Assembly (NCBI RefSeq): GCF_000420945.1
Contig: NZ_ATVX01000006.1
Coordinates: 186,001 to 250,000 of the forward strand
DNA: 64,000 nucleotides
Direction: 5' to 3'
Source: Butyrivibrio sp. VCB2006
GTDB lineage: Bacteria; Bacillota; Clostridia; Lachnospirales; Lachnospiraceae
Position 1 is the first letter of the stretch. Each line of letters opens with the position of its first letter. The notes beneath the pieces are model-generated. The model was not told where the DNA came from. It did no database searches and saw only the letters and a list, made by a program, of their open reading frames with translations. This document shows, piece after piece, positions 54,011 through 62,075 of this stretch. The position numbers and the translations under genes are program-made.

Positions 54011-55153
54011 ATGGGAGCATTTGAAAACAAAACTTACAGAAATCTTCTTAAAGAAATTGGAATTCCAGAGGAGGAAATACAGGCTCGAATCAAGGAGGCT
54101 GTTCAGACTTTCTTTTACGATGAGAATGAGCGCATCTATCACGAAGCCGGTGCAGATATGGGATATCTGTGCGATACAGGTAATAACGACGCCAGAACTG
54201 AGGGTATGTCCTACGGCATGATGATGTGCGTTCAGCTTGATATGAAGGAAGAATTTGACCGAATCTGGAAATGGTCCAAGACTTATATGTTCATGGATGA
54301 GGGCGAGAACGAAGGCTATTTTGCCTGGTCATGTCAGACAAATGGCACCAAGAACGCCTACGGCCCTGCTCCTGACGGAGAAGAATTCTATGCAATGGCA
54401 CTTTTCTTTGCTTCCCATAGATGGGGCGACGGCGAAGGTATCTTTGAGTATAGCCGCGAAGCTAAAGAAATCCTGAGTGCCTGCATACACAAGGGTGAGA
54501 ACGGACGTGTTGGCTGTCCTATGTGGAATAGAGACAATCATCAGATTCTCTTTGTTCCAGGCATCGATTTTACTGATCCTTCCTATCATCTCCCACACTT
54601 CTATGAGCTCTTTGCTCTTTGGGCTAACGATGAGGACCGCGAATTCTTCAAGAAGGCAGCAGCTGTCAGCAGAGATTATCTTGTCACAGCCTGCCATAAG
54701 GATACAGGTTTAAGCGCTGAATACGCCAATTTCGATGGTTCACCTATGGATAAAGAACTTGCTTGGGGTTACTATGGCAACTTCTTTAGCGACGCATATA
54801 GAACAGCTGCCAATATCGGTCTCGACAGCGTATGGTTCTCAGATGATCACGGACAGCAGTCAGCTCCAATCCGTATGATGAAGTTCTTTGGAACAGATCT
54901 TGAGGCTGTCAGATGCGAATACAAGATAGACGGAACACCTACAGACAAACCTGTTCTTCATCCTCTTGGTCTTGTTTCTACAATTGCTCAGGGCGCTCTT
55001 GTAGCTAAGACTCCGGAAGAGATGGAGCTTGCCACCAAGTGGATTAAGTGGTTCTGGAATCAGCCAATGAGAAAAGGCGTTCGCCGCTACTATGACAACT
55101 GCCTGTACATGTTTGCTCTTCTAGCATTGTCAGCTAATTACAGGATTTATTGA
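54011..55153 (+). CDS. GH8 reducing-end xylose-releasing exo-oligoxylanase
   Basis: Inverting GH8 enzyme that removes xylose from the reducing end of short xylo-oligosaccharides. The 380 residues show catalytic acid E64 in ARTEGMSYGMMM, D122 in GPAPDGEEFYAMALFFASHRWG, and candidate base D261 in FFSDAYR, as in Rex-type GH8. There is no signal peptide, so it works in the cytoplasm on imported oligosaccharides. GGAAA lies 5-7 nt before the ATG. It is the second gene after the acyltransferase and is ended by a strong terminator. A plain xylanase is less likely because of the motif details and intracellular location. Confidence 0.9.
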   Translation: MGAFENKTYRNLLKEIGIPEEEIQARIKEAVQTFFYDENERIYHEAGADMGYLCDTGNNDARTEGMSYGMMMCVQLDMKEEFDRIWKWSKTYMFMDEGENEGYFAWSCQTNGTKNAYGPAPDGEEFYAMALFFASHRWGDGEGIFEYSREAKEILSACIHKGENGRVGCPMWNRDNHQILFVPGIDFTDPSYHLPHFYELFALWANDEDREFFKKAAAVSRDYLVTACHKDTGLSAEYANFDGSPMDKELAWGYYGNFFSDAYRTAANIGLDSVWFSDDHGQQSAPIRMMKFFGTDLEAVRCEYKIDGTPTDKPVLHPLGLVSTIAQGALVAKTPEEMELATKWIKWFWNQPMRKGVRRYYDNCLYMFALLALSANYRIY

Positions 55154-55202
55154 TTCTATTACTTCGGTACTTATTCTACTTCATATTTTATAATCCATAT
55201 TA

Positions 55203-55240
55203 AAAGGATGACTGTTACATAACAGTCATCCTTTTGCATT
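55203..55240. terminator. Bidirectional terminator between GH8 and metallophosphoesterase genes
   Basis: A perfect 16-bp palindrome (AAAAGGATGACTGTTA / TAACAGTCATCCTTTT) with a 2-nt loop, with A-run before and T-run after. It sits between two convergent genes and can stop both. Confidence 0.9.
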
Positions 55241-55246
55241 AAGAAA

Positions 55247-55867
55247 TTACTCAGTTTTCTTTAGTTCCTGATCAAGTCTGATCCACTCAGAAAGTGTAAG
55301 TGGCGTGTAGTCAGATTTCTTACAGAAACAGTTGATCATATTACAGGGAATAGTACTCTCGTGCTCACTTCCAATAGGATAATAAGGTGTTTCTTTTATC
55401 AGCTTAATAATCTTCTGCATCAAAACCTCATCCCTTGTCTCGTGAACATGCCCATATAGCATAAAAGCCTTGGGGTCACCGTTATGGCGTTTACGGTACT
55501 GTCCTTCGTAGAAAGGAATTGGATAATGGTTGCAGATTACTTTTTTCTGAGAATCTGTAATCTCGCGGTAATTATCAATCCATTCAAAGCGGGCTGCATC
55601 AAAGTCAGGCTTTCCTACATACTTATCATGGTTACCAGTAATAAGACACAGTTTACCATTAAGACGATGGATGAGTTCATTAGTTTCATCCACAGTTCCA
55701 AGAGAAAGGTCCCCCAGAATAACTACTGTATCAGTCTTACTGACCTTACTATTCCATTTTTCTATCATGTATTCATTCATTTCTGTAACATCAGCGAAAC
55801 CTCTTTTATCCATCTTAGTATTAAGAGCGCCGTGATAGAAATGACAGTCAGCTATGTAATGTATCAA
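55247..55867 (-). CDS. Calcineurin-like metallophosphoesterase
   Basis: Dimetal phosphoesterase of unknown substrate, 206 residues. Metal motifs in order: D-C-H near the start (D7, H9), GDLS, GNHD (about 81-84), NHYP and GHVH (about 138-141). I use the TTG at 55865-55867 with GAGGTT 7 nt upstream, which gives the usual IHYIADCH start; a GTG 30 nt earlier would add ten unconserved residues. It is the last gene of a hipB-hipA-rnhA-metallophosphoesterase series and ends at the bidirectional terminator. Confidence 0.85.
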   Translation of the reverse strand: MIHYIADCHFYHGALNTKMDKRGFADVTEMNEYMIEKWNSKVSKTDTVVILGDLSLGTVDETNELIHRLNGKLCLITGNHDKYVGKPDFDAARFEWIDNYREITDSQKKVICNHYPIPFYEGQYRKRHNGDPKAFMLYGHVHETRDEVLMQKIIKLIKETPYYPIGSEHESTIPCNMINCFCKKSDYTPLTLSEWIRLDQELKKTE

Positions 55868-55917
55868 ATATATAACCTCATAAAATTCAATTATCACTGT
55901 GTACCAATGTGCACAAA

Positions 55918-56406
55918 TTACTTCAAGTCTCCGCCATCATCATGAAGAAGCATATCTGGATCCTGATCTGCTGCAGCTGTTGCAAGCTGGTCACATCTCT
56001 CATTCTCTGAATGTCCAGCATGTCCCTTAACCCAGTTCCATCTGATGCCATGTGGTTCAGCAGCAGCAAGAAGTCTCTTCCACAGCTCAACATTTTTAAC
56101 AGGCTTATTACCCGCTGTCTTCCAGCCCTTCTTGATCCAGCCGTCGATCCACTTGTCATTAAATGCCTTGATAACGTACTGTGAATCAGAGAACATCTCA
56201 ACATCACAGGGTCTATTCAGAGCTTCAAGACCAACTATCGCGCCCATAAGCTCCATTCTGTTATTGGTAGTCTTGTCATAGCCTGCGCTAAGCTCCTTCT
56301 CATGAACTTCACCCTTGGCATCAACATATCTGAGTATTGTACCATACCCACCTGGCCCATCTGGGTTTCCTCTTGCTGATCCGTCCGAATATATCTCTAC
56401 TCTCAT
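55918..56406 (-). CDS. rnhA: Ribonuclease HI
   Basis: Endonuclease that degrades the RNA strand of RNA-DNA hybrids. The catalytic DEDD set is visible: D8 in [11 protein letters not shown]52 in NNRMELMG, D74 in FSDSQYV and D139 in NERCDQLA, with the HAGH loop near 129-132. The 162 residues match type 1 RNase H. It lies 13 nt after hipA with its own Shine-Dalgarno sequence, so it is likely transcribed from the hipBA promoter at least in part. The link to a toxin-antitoxin system is positional. Confidence 0.95.
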   Translation of the reverse strand: MRVEIYSDGSARGNPDGPGGYGTILRYVDAKGEVHEKELSAGYDKTTNNRMELMGAIVGLEALNRPCDVEMFSDSQYVIKAFNDKWIDGWIKKGWKTAGNKPVKNVELWKRLLAAAEPHGIRWNWVKGHAGHSENERCDQLATAAADQDPDMLLHDDGGDLK

Positions 56407-56419
56407 CTTTTTCTCCTTA

Positions 56420-57706
56420 TTACAAATTGGCGTATCCGCCTTTTCTAATTATATCTGCTTGCATTTTATCTGCATCTCCAAAGCCTTTTTCGCCTAGCTC
56501 GGCACTAGCTCTTGATAATGCATCTTCAAACCCTTCTGCTGTTTCATCGAATATCTTCATTGCAAGTCTTTCTGGTATTCCGACAGTAGCTGCTGCGCTT
56601 GAAAAACTTGCTCTGTTAAGGTGTTCTATATCAAGCTCTCCACCAATATAGAAACTCATTTCCTTTGTCATATTATAAATCCTGGTGCTGACAATGTCAT
56701 ATGCAGGTGACAATTTAATATTCTTAAGATTATCATTATACACCAGCGAATAGTTCTTGATATGGCAGTCTGTATTACCTATGAGAAAATTGAAGCATAT
56801 CCTCTTCCAGAGCTTGTTCTGCTCCATAATAGGATCACTACAATAAAAACGTACCAGATCAAACATCCTGCGAATATAGCCAGAATCCTCTTTTTCATAC
56901 TTATCACTGGCAGATATTCCCATAGCCTGTGCAAAGTCTTCCTGATGAAGTCTTATAGGAACATAAAGGCCATCTATAACTTTTTTATCACTGATCACTC
57001 TGTCATATCGCTTAGTAGCATAAAGAATATCTGAATCAGCGCCGCTTCCTGTATCTACAATGAATGTTTCAGGAATATCGATTCCAAGATTATGAGCTGT
57101 CAGCATACACAGCTGCTCATTAAGTACTATTCTCTCAAGTCTCACATGGCTCTGTTTGACAATATGAGTACTGGGAGCATCTCCTGTTGGTAAATACCAG
57201 TCATCATTAGCATCATCATAATATAAACCAACCTTACCAGTTGCTCCGGTCAGAGATAAATGCGTCTCCAAAAGAACCTGAGTAGATTTGGACGCGCCTT
57301 CCTCAGCAAGAGCCTTCACCTGCTCAACAGAGAGTTTCTCATAGTCAGATGTACTCTTATCCTGTAATCCGGACAAATCATCATCAACAACCTTGATGGC
57401 TCCAAGACACTCACTTCCAAGGGTGGCAAGTATCGTCATATAGTCATTCTCATCGGTCTTGATCCAGTTCGCTACAGCCTTCCTGGAAAAACCTTCCGGT
57501 AAAAGACCTTCAAAGAAATTCCTGGTCACAGATGAAGAAAATGCTTCCTCCTGCAAAGGCAGTGAAATAGATATTGGCGCAGCATATACTGAATCAAGAT
57601 ATTCTCTGGAATACCGAAAACAGGCATCGTTATAAGACTCACCAACAATGCTGCCGACATATTTCTGTTCACCGGTTATCTCTATAAATATAGACAAATG
57701 CCTCAT
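56420..57706 (-). CDS. hipA: HipA-type serine/threonine kinase toxin
   Basis: Kinase toxin of type II toxin-antitoxin systems; in E. coli HipA phosphorylates GltX. The 428 residues include the N-terminal coupling domain (about 1-105), the loop SLTGATGK with S151 equivalent to E. coli autophosphorylation site S150, ATP lysine K184 in STHIVK, catalytic NTDCHIKN (D313) and the metal-binding D337 in PAYDIVST. All key residues are intact, so it should be active. The ATG directly follows the hipB stop (TAAATG). Its target in this organism is unknown; a gltX gene is present in the window. Confidence 0.92.
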   Translation of the reverse strand: MRHLSIFIEITGEQKYVGSIVGESYNDACFRYSREYLDSVYAAPISISLPLQEEAFSSSVTRNFFEGLLPEGFSRKAVANWIKTDENDYMTILATLGSECLGAIKVVDDDLSGLQDKSTSDYEKLSVEQVKALAEEGASKSTQVLLETHLSLTGATGKVGLYYDDANDDWYLPTGDAPSTHIVKQSHVRLERIVLNEQLCMLTAHNLGIDIPETFIVDTGSGADSDILYATKRYDRVISDKKVIDGLYVPIRLHQEDFAQAMGISASDKYEKEDSGYIRRMFDLVRFYCSDPIMEQNKLWKRICFNFLIGNTDCHIKNYSLVYNDNLKNIKLSPAYDIVSTRIYNMTKEMSFYIGGELDIEHLNRASFSSAAATVGIPERLAMKIFDETAEGFEDALSRASAELGEKGFGDADKMQADIIRKGGYANL

Positions 57707-57922
57707 TTATATACCTCTCTCATTAAGCTCAATATCAATTCCCAATAGATTAGCCAGATAAATAGCCTTACCTAGTTCTATTGAAGCCTTGCCATTTTCC
57801 AGGTCAGAAATAAAGCTGGCACTGATACCACTTACTTCGCACACATACTTCTGTGTGTATCCCATTTTCTTTCTTCTCTTTTTGATCATTTCACCAAAAG
57901 ATTTAGAATCCGTAATTTTCAT
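57707..57922 (-). CDS. hipB: HipB-type antitoxin and repressor
   Basis: A 71-residue XRE-family helix-turn-helix protein that neutralises HipA and represses its own operon. The HTH is at about 9-62: FGEMIKKRRKKMGYTQKYVCEVSGISASFISDLENGKASIELGKAIYLANLLG. I use the ATG at 57920-57922 with AGAGGG upstream; an upstream in-frame ATG would add 15 residues and run into operator O1. It directly precedes hipA. Three evenly spaced palindromes upstream are its expected binding sites. Confidence 0.9.
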   Translation of the reverse strand: MKITDSKSFGEMIKKRRKKMGYTQKYVCEVSGISASFISDLENGKASIELGKAIYLANLLGIDIELNERGI

Positions 57923-57967
57923 GGCATTCCCTCTGTTCATGCACATCACGACTTTATTACCATGCAT

Positions 57968-57985
57968 TATAGCCGTACGGCTATA
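57968..57985. promoter_or_regulatory. HipB operator O1
   Basis: A perfect 18-bp palindrome, TATAGCCGTACGGCTATA, in the leader of hipB, 45 nt before its ATG. Centres of O1, O2 and O3 are exactly 39 bp apart. Confidence 0.8.
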
Positions 57986-58006
57986 TACTCATCTCAGATA
58001 ATAAAA

Positions 58007-58024
58007 AATAGCCGTTCGACTATA
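58007..58024. promoter_or_regulatory. HipB operator O2
   Basis: AATAGCCGTTCGACTATA, an imperfect copy of the O1 palindrome, located around the predicted transcription start downstream of the -10 element. Confidence 0.75.
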
Positions 58025-58037
58025 TTTATATAATTTG

Positions 58038-58067
58038 ATTATAAATATAGCCGTACGACTATGTCAA
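58038..58067 (-). promoter_or_regulatory. Consensus sigma-A promoter of hipBA
   Basis: On the minus strand TTGACA (58062-58067), an 18-nt spacer and TATAAT (58038-58043): both hexamers are perfect. The predicted start is about 58031, with a leader of about 110 nt. The spacer is filled by operator O3, so repressor binding would block polymerase directly. Confidence 0.88.
58046..58063. promoter_or_regulatory. HipB operator O3
   Basis: TATAGCCGTACGACTATG, matching O1 at 16 of 18 positions, lying within the spacer of the hipBA promoter and touching the -35 element. Confidence 0.8.
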
Positions 58068-58087
58068 TAGCAATAATAACTATTTAG

Positions 58088-59761
58088 TTATGCCCAAACT
58101 CCATCTTTAAGGAAGTGCTCAGCAAGGTTCTGGGCATCATCAACGATCGTCTTATCATAACCAAGAACACTTAAGAGTTTAATGGCATTACGCGTTGTAG
58201 CCGGTCCCTCTTTTATCTGATAATCAAACTGAACGTCATTGTCAGTTACATTTCCTTCAAAGTGATAGATATCAAACTCATTCTTAAGAAGTGATGTAAG
58301 CTCGATATCATGTGTAGCAGCAAAGCACATTACCCCGTTATCAGCACAGCACTTTAGGATCTGAGTTGAAGCAGCAATTCTCTCAACTGTATTGGTTCCG
58401 CGAAGAACCTCATCTACAAAGCAAAGTACAGGAGCACCCTTCTCTTTGTTTGCATCAAGAATTCTTTTAATAGACTTAATCTCAACAATGTAGTAGGAAT
58501 CTCCGCCAAAGATATCATCCTTGAGCGCCATAGATGAGTAAATCCTGTAAATAGGAGCCTTGTAGTTCTTACCAAGAACAGTGTGAATAGACTGCGCCAT
58601 AACAGCATTTATTGCACAGGTCTTAAGGAATGTAGATTTTCCTGAAGCATTGGAACCAGTAATGAGAAGCCCCTTTCCAGTATCAATGCTATTAGCTACT
58701 GCATCAACAATAAGAGGATGATAAAGTTCCTCTCCAGCATAATTGCCTTCTGCAAATTCAGGAATACAATAGCCGCCATCAAAAGACTTTCTAAAGCATG
58801 CTATAGATATCTCAGCTTCCAATCTTCCAAGGATAGTAATTATCTCATCAAGATCATCCTTTTTATCCATAACCTGTTTATACATGTTATTAAACTTAAT
58901 AAGATCAAGATGAAGCGCCATCTTAAAATATTCCATTATGATTTCCAGCGGATTTCCAGTAGTATTATACTTACTATTTCCCATAAGTATAAAGGATCCT
59001 CTGGTAAACGATCTGAATTTCTTGGATAATGAAGTAAGTTTATCTATATCCTCTGAAATCTCAGAAATCTTTACTTTTTCAAAGTATTCAGTCGCATATA
59101 TTACTCTCAGAATATAAGCAAAAGAAGCAAGATATGGCTCTATTTCATTCTTTATCCCAAAATAATTAATGATGTTAATAAGTGATAATGCAACCAATGA
59201 AAGAAAACCAACAGTGAAATTTACAAACATTAAACCGATTGCTACAGCCATAAGTGCAATCATCAGAAAATGTCTGGTATTAGATACATTAGGAACATTA
59301 TCAAGATATCCTATATAGTCATAAATTGAATATCTGATTCTTCTGCCAATATTTGAGTAAATAAGCTGACATTTTCTTCTCTCTTCATCATTATTCATGA
59401 AGAAATCAACGTGCTGTTCCAGCTTATCAAAATCGTCTTTTTGTTTGGGGGATCTGAGCATATAGTAAAGGTACTCTTCACCAGAAGCGCTAAGGCAATA
59501 ATTCATTCTGGCAAAAACGCCGTCCATATTAAGATCATTCCAGGTTGTATCATCAATCTGAAATTCTTCTTTATGCTTGGAATAATATCCCTGCAGATGG
59601 TCTAGATCGTCAGGTTTATACTCTCTTTTAGGAGCCTGACCGAAAGTGTCCTTTAGCTTTTTTATCAGATACTTTTCCTGAATTTTCTTATCACGAAGTC
59701 CCAGCAGATATGCAATAAGGCAAATACCTGCTAAAACAGCTAATAATATAAGTGCTTCCAT
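58088..59761 (-). CDS. Membrane-anchored MutS-like ATPase
   Basis: Has the MutS ATPase domain but not the mismatch-binding domain. Residues 2-21 form a membrane helix, and two more helices lie at about 164-183 and 185-203. A helical lever-like region (about 205-330) leads to the ATPase: Walker A GSNASGKST (370-378), Walker B FVDEVLRGTN (D451, E452) and the ATHD motif (H485). At 557 residues it is much shorter than MutS1 (897 in this window) and lacks the FxE wedge. Its role is unknown; it is not expected to do standard mismatch repair. It sits just upstream of the hipBA promoter. Confidence 0.85.
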   Translation of the reverse strand: MEALILLAVLAGICLIAYLLGLRDKKIQEKYLIKKLKDTFGQAPKREYKPDDLDHLQGYYSKHKEEFQIDDTTWNDLNMDGVFARMNYCLSASGEEYLYYMLRSPKQKDDFDKLEQHVDFFMNNDEERRKCQLIYSNIGRRIRYSIYDYIGYLDNVPNVSNTRHFLMIALMAVAIGLMFVNFTVGFLSLVALSLINIINYFGIKNEIEPYLASFAYILRVIYATEYFEKVKISEISEDIDKLTSLSKKFRSFTRGSFILMGNSKYNTTGNPLEIIMEYFKMALHLDLIKFNNMYKQVMDKKDDLDEIITILGRLEAEISIACFRKSFDGGYCIPEFAEGNYAGEELYHPLIVDAVANSIDTGKGLLITGSNASGKSTFLKTCAINAVMAQSIHTVLGKNYKAPIYRIYSSMALKDDIFGGDSYYIVEIKSIKRILDANKEKGAPVLCFVDEVLRGTNTVERIAASTQILKCCADNGVMCFAATHDIELTSLLKNEFDIYHFEGNVTDNDVQFDYQIKEGPATTRNAIKLLSVLGYDKTIVDDAQNLAEHFLKDGVWA

Positions 59762-59793
59762 ATATTTCCTTTTCTATTTAAGTCTGACTATAG

Positions 59794-61098
59794 TTAGTTT
59801 CCGTATATTCTGGCTTTGATCTCCTCAGCCTTGGCATAAACCTCTGATGGTTCTACGCCAATATTGAATTTACCATTCTCGTAGCGAATGATACCACCGA
59901 TCATAGTCATAATTACATTACTCTTACTGCCACTATAAACAATATTCTTAACGATATTGTTGATTGGCTGCATGTTAGGCTGCTGAAGATCAAGCATAAT
60001 AATGTCAGCAAGTTTGCCCTCTGCAAGGACATCACAGTCATTAAGACCCATAGCATAAGCTCCGTTTACAGTAGCCATCTTAAGAACCTCTGCCGCATCA
60101 ACACTGGATGCATCCATATCTTTTAACTTGGCAAGGCCTGTAACCAGGAACATTTCTCTGAACATATCAAGACAGTTGTTGCTGGCAGGGCCGTCAGTAC
60201 CAATAGCAACAGGAATACCGCACTCAAGATACTTGGCAATAGGAGCTATTCCACTCGCAAGTTTAGTGTTTGATCCGGGATTCGTGACAGCAAAAAGCCC
60301 TCTGTCCTTCATAATTTCTCTGTCATGGTCGTTTGTCCAAACAAGGTGATATCCACCTCCGCCATAATCAAAAAGGCCCAGAGAATCAAAGAACTCTATA
60401 GGAGTCATGCCGTATCTTTCTACACACTCTTTTGTCTCGGTTTCTGTTTCCTGAATATGAGCCCAGAAAGGAGCTTTATACTTATGAACGAGCTTAGAAC
60501 ACTCCTCCAAAAGCTCTTTAGAACATGTATACTCAGCATGAACACCAAGAATGAATGAGTTATAAGGGTCTTTACCATTTATATCCGTGTAATACTTGTC
60601 AAGAAGTTCTACTGACTGGCTAAAATTATTGACACAGCTGGTCTGAACGCATCTCATACCACAGTCTCTAAAAGCATCTGCCACAGTAAATGGCGTCAGA
60701 TACATCTCAAATACAGAAGTAATTCCACTTGTTAAGTATTCCAGAATTGAAATCTTGGATAAATGATAGATATCCTCTCCTGTCATCTTAGCTTCAACAG
60801 GGAAAATCTGTGTTCCCAGCCAGTCCTGAAGAGGCAGATCATCAGCCTTGGATCTCATAAGAGTCATGGCTGAATGGGTATGAGCATTTTTGAAACCGGG
60901 CATAAGGAGATTGCCATGACAGTCAATCTCCCTATCCCAGATAAGAATTGTATCTTTATGAGTGTTGCAATACCCTCTGCCTTCCTCTTCAGTACCGACA
61001 AAAAGTATTCTATCTTCTACTACCCAAACTTCCCCAACAAATATATCTCTGCCTTCCTCCATAGTAAGGATTCTGGCGTTGTAGAATCTTGTTCTCAT
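59794..61098 (-). CDS. Amidohydrolase, 5'-methylthioadenosine/S-adenosylhomocysteine deaminase-like
   Basis: Metal-dependent deaminase of the amidohydrolase superfamily. The 434 residues include the HxH motif NAHTHSA (H73, H75), LGVHAEYTC, WAHIQETETE (third histidine and catalytic Glu region) and GTDGPASNN, the metal aspartate. This pattern matches the MTA/SAH deaminase (MtaD) group; guanine-type and chlorohydrolase-type relatives are less likely. The ATG at 61096-61098 is 7 nt past GGGGG. It follows punA by 22 nt, which fits purine nucleoside salvage or methylthioadenosine recycling. Confidence 0.85.
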   Translation of the reverse strand: MRTRFYNARILTMEEGRDIFVGEVWVVEDRILFVGTEEEGRGYCNTHKDTILIWDREIDCHGNLLMPGFKNAHTHSAMTLMRSKADDLPLQDWLGTQIFPVEAKMTGEDIYHLSKISILEYLTSGITSVFEMYLTPFTVADAFRDCGMRCVQTSCVNNFSQSVELLDKYYTDINGKDPYNSFILGVHAEYTCSKELLEECSKLVHKYKAPFWAHIQETETETKECVERYGMTPIEFFDSLGLFDYGGGGYHLVWTNDHDREIMKDRGLFAVTNPGSNTKLASGIAPIAKYLECGIPVAIGTDGPASNNCLDMFREMFLVTGLAKLKDMDASSVDAAEVLKMATVNGAYAMGLNDCDVLAEGKLADIIMLDLQQPNMQPINNIVKNIVYSGSKSNVIMTMIGGIIRYENGKFNIGVEPSEVYAKAEEIKARIYGN

Positions 61099-61120
61099 AA
61101 CAGCACCCCCGATATGCAAA

Positions 61121-61951
61121 TTAAAGTGCAAATCCCTTAATAGACTCAGTAACAAGCTTAGTAAACAGAGGTGCTACCTTATCAGCAGCTTCCTGAACCT
61201 CTTCATGGCAAAGTGGCTGCTCACTGATTCCGGCAGCAAGATTACTGATACAGGAAACTCCGCAGATTCTCATTCCCATATGGTTAGCTGCAATTGCCTC
61301 GATAACAGTACTCATACCTACTGCAGATACTCCAAGTTTGCCAAGAAGTCTGATCTCAGCAGGGCTCTCAAATGAAGGTCCTGTAAGCTGGCAATATACA
61401 CCTTCCTTAAGGTCAATGCCCTCGGCTTTTGCAGCCTTCCTTATAACTTCCTGAAGATCCTTGTCGTAAACTTCTGACATATCAGCAAAACGAGGTCCAA
61501 GTTCATCCACGTTAGGTCCGATAAGCGGATTAGGAGCAAAGATAGAAACGTGATCTGTAATAAGCATAAGATCACCTGCCTTAAAGCCTTCTCCAAGTCC
61601 ACCTGCAGCATTAGTAAGGAAAAGAATCTTAGCGCCAAGCATCTTCATAAGTCTTGCAGGAAGAACGGCGTCAGTAACATCATAACCCTCATAGAAGTGA
61701 ACTCTTCCCTTCATGCATACAACCTTAACATCTCCAACATATCCAAAAATAAACTTTCCTGCGTGTCCAGGAACTGTTGAAACAGGAAATCCCGGGATAT
61801 CGCTGTAGCTAATCTCAGTCTCAATCTTGATATTATCTGCATAATTACCAAGTCCTGAACCAAGAACAAGGGCCACATCAGGAACGAAATCAGTCTTTTC
61901 TCTGACAGCTCTTACGCAGTCTTCAAGTTTCTCATAAATTGCATTTGACAT
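61121..61951 (-). CDS. punA: Purine nucleoside phosphorylase
   Basis: Phosphorolysis of purine nucleosides to base and ribose-1-phosphate. The 276 residues belong to the trimeric (class II) type: LVLGSGLGNYAD (about 27-38), the phosphate-binding VCMKGRVHFYEGY, LTNAAGG (about 111-117), and VGMSTVIEAIAANHMG with its family Glu. The ATG at 61949-61951 follows GAGGTG by 6 nt; an upstream in-frame ATG at 61958-61960 lacks spacing. It pairs with the adenosine-type deaminase gene downstream. Confidence 0.92.
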   Translation of the reverse strand: MSNAIYEKLEDCVRAVREKTDFVPDVALVLGSGLGNYADNIKIETEISYSDIPGFPVSTVPGHAGKFIFGYVGDVKVVCMKGRVHFYEGYDVTDAVLPARLMKMLGAKILFLTNAAGGLGEGFKAGDLMLITDHVSIFAPNPLIGPNVDELGPRFADMSEVYDKDLQEVIRKAAKAEGIDLKEGVYCQLTGPSFESPAEIRLLGKLGVSAVGMSTVIEAIAANHMGMRICGVSCISNLAAGISEQPLCHEEVQEAADKVAPLFTKLVTESIKGFAL

Positions 61952-62022
61952 AAAAAACACCTCACATCTGTATTATTCTAGGTAAATTAGTAACTAATTA
62001 AATGGATGCACTTTTCTGTAAT

Positions 62023-62066
62023 ATAAAAAGCACTCCATGAGTAATAATACCATACTTCATGGAGTG
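62023..62066 (-). terminator. Terminator after the serine hydrolase gene
   Basis: A 10-bp stem (CACTCCATGA / TCATGGAGTG) with a 16-nt loop, followed by CTTTTT on the minus strand. It lies about 10 nt past the stop of the gene ending at 62076. Confidence 0.8.
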
Positions 62067-62075
62067 TTTCATACA

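Noticed and set aside
57966..57971. Second TATAAT on the minus strand overlapping operator O1 as an alternative hipBA -10
   Set aside because: No acceptable -35 exists 16-18 nt upstream, whereas the perfect promoter at 58038-58067 does.
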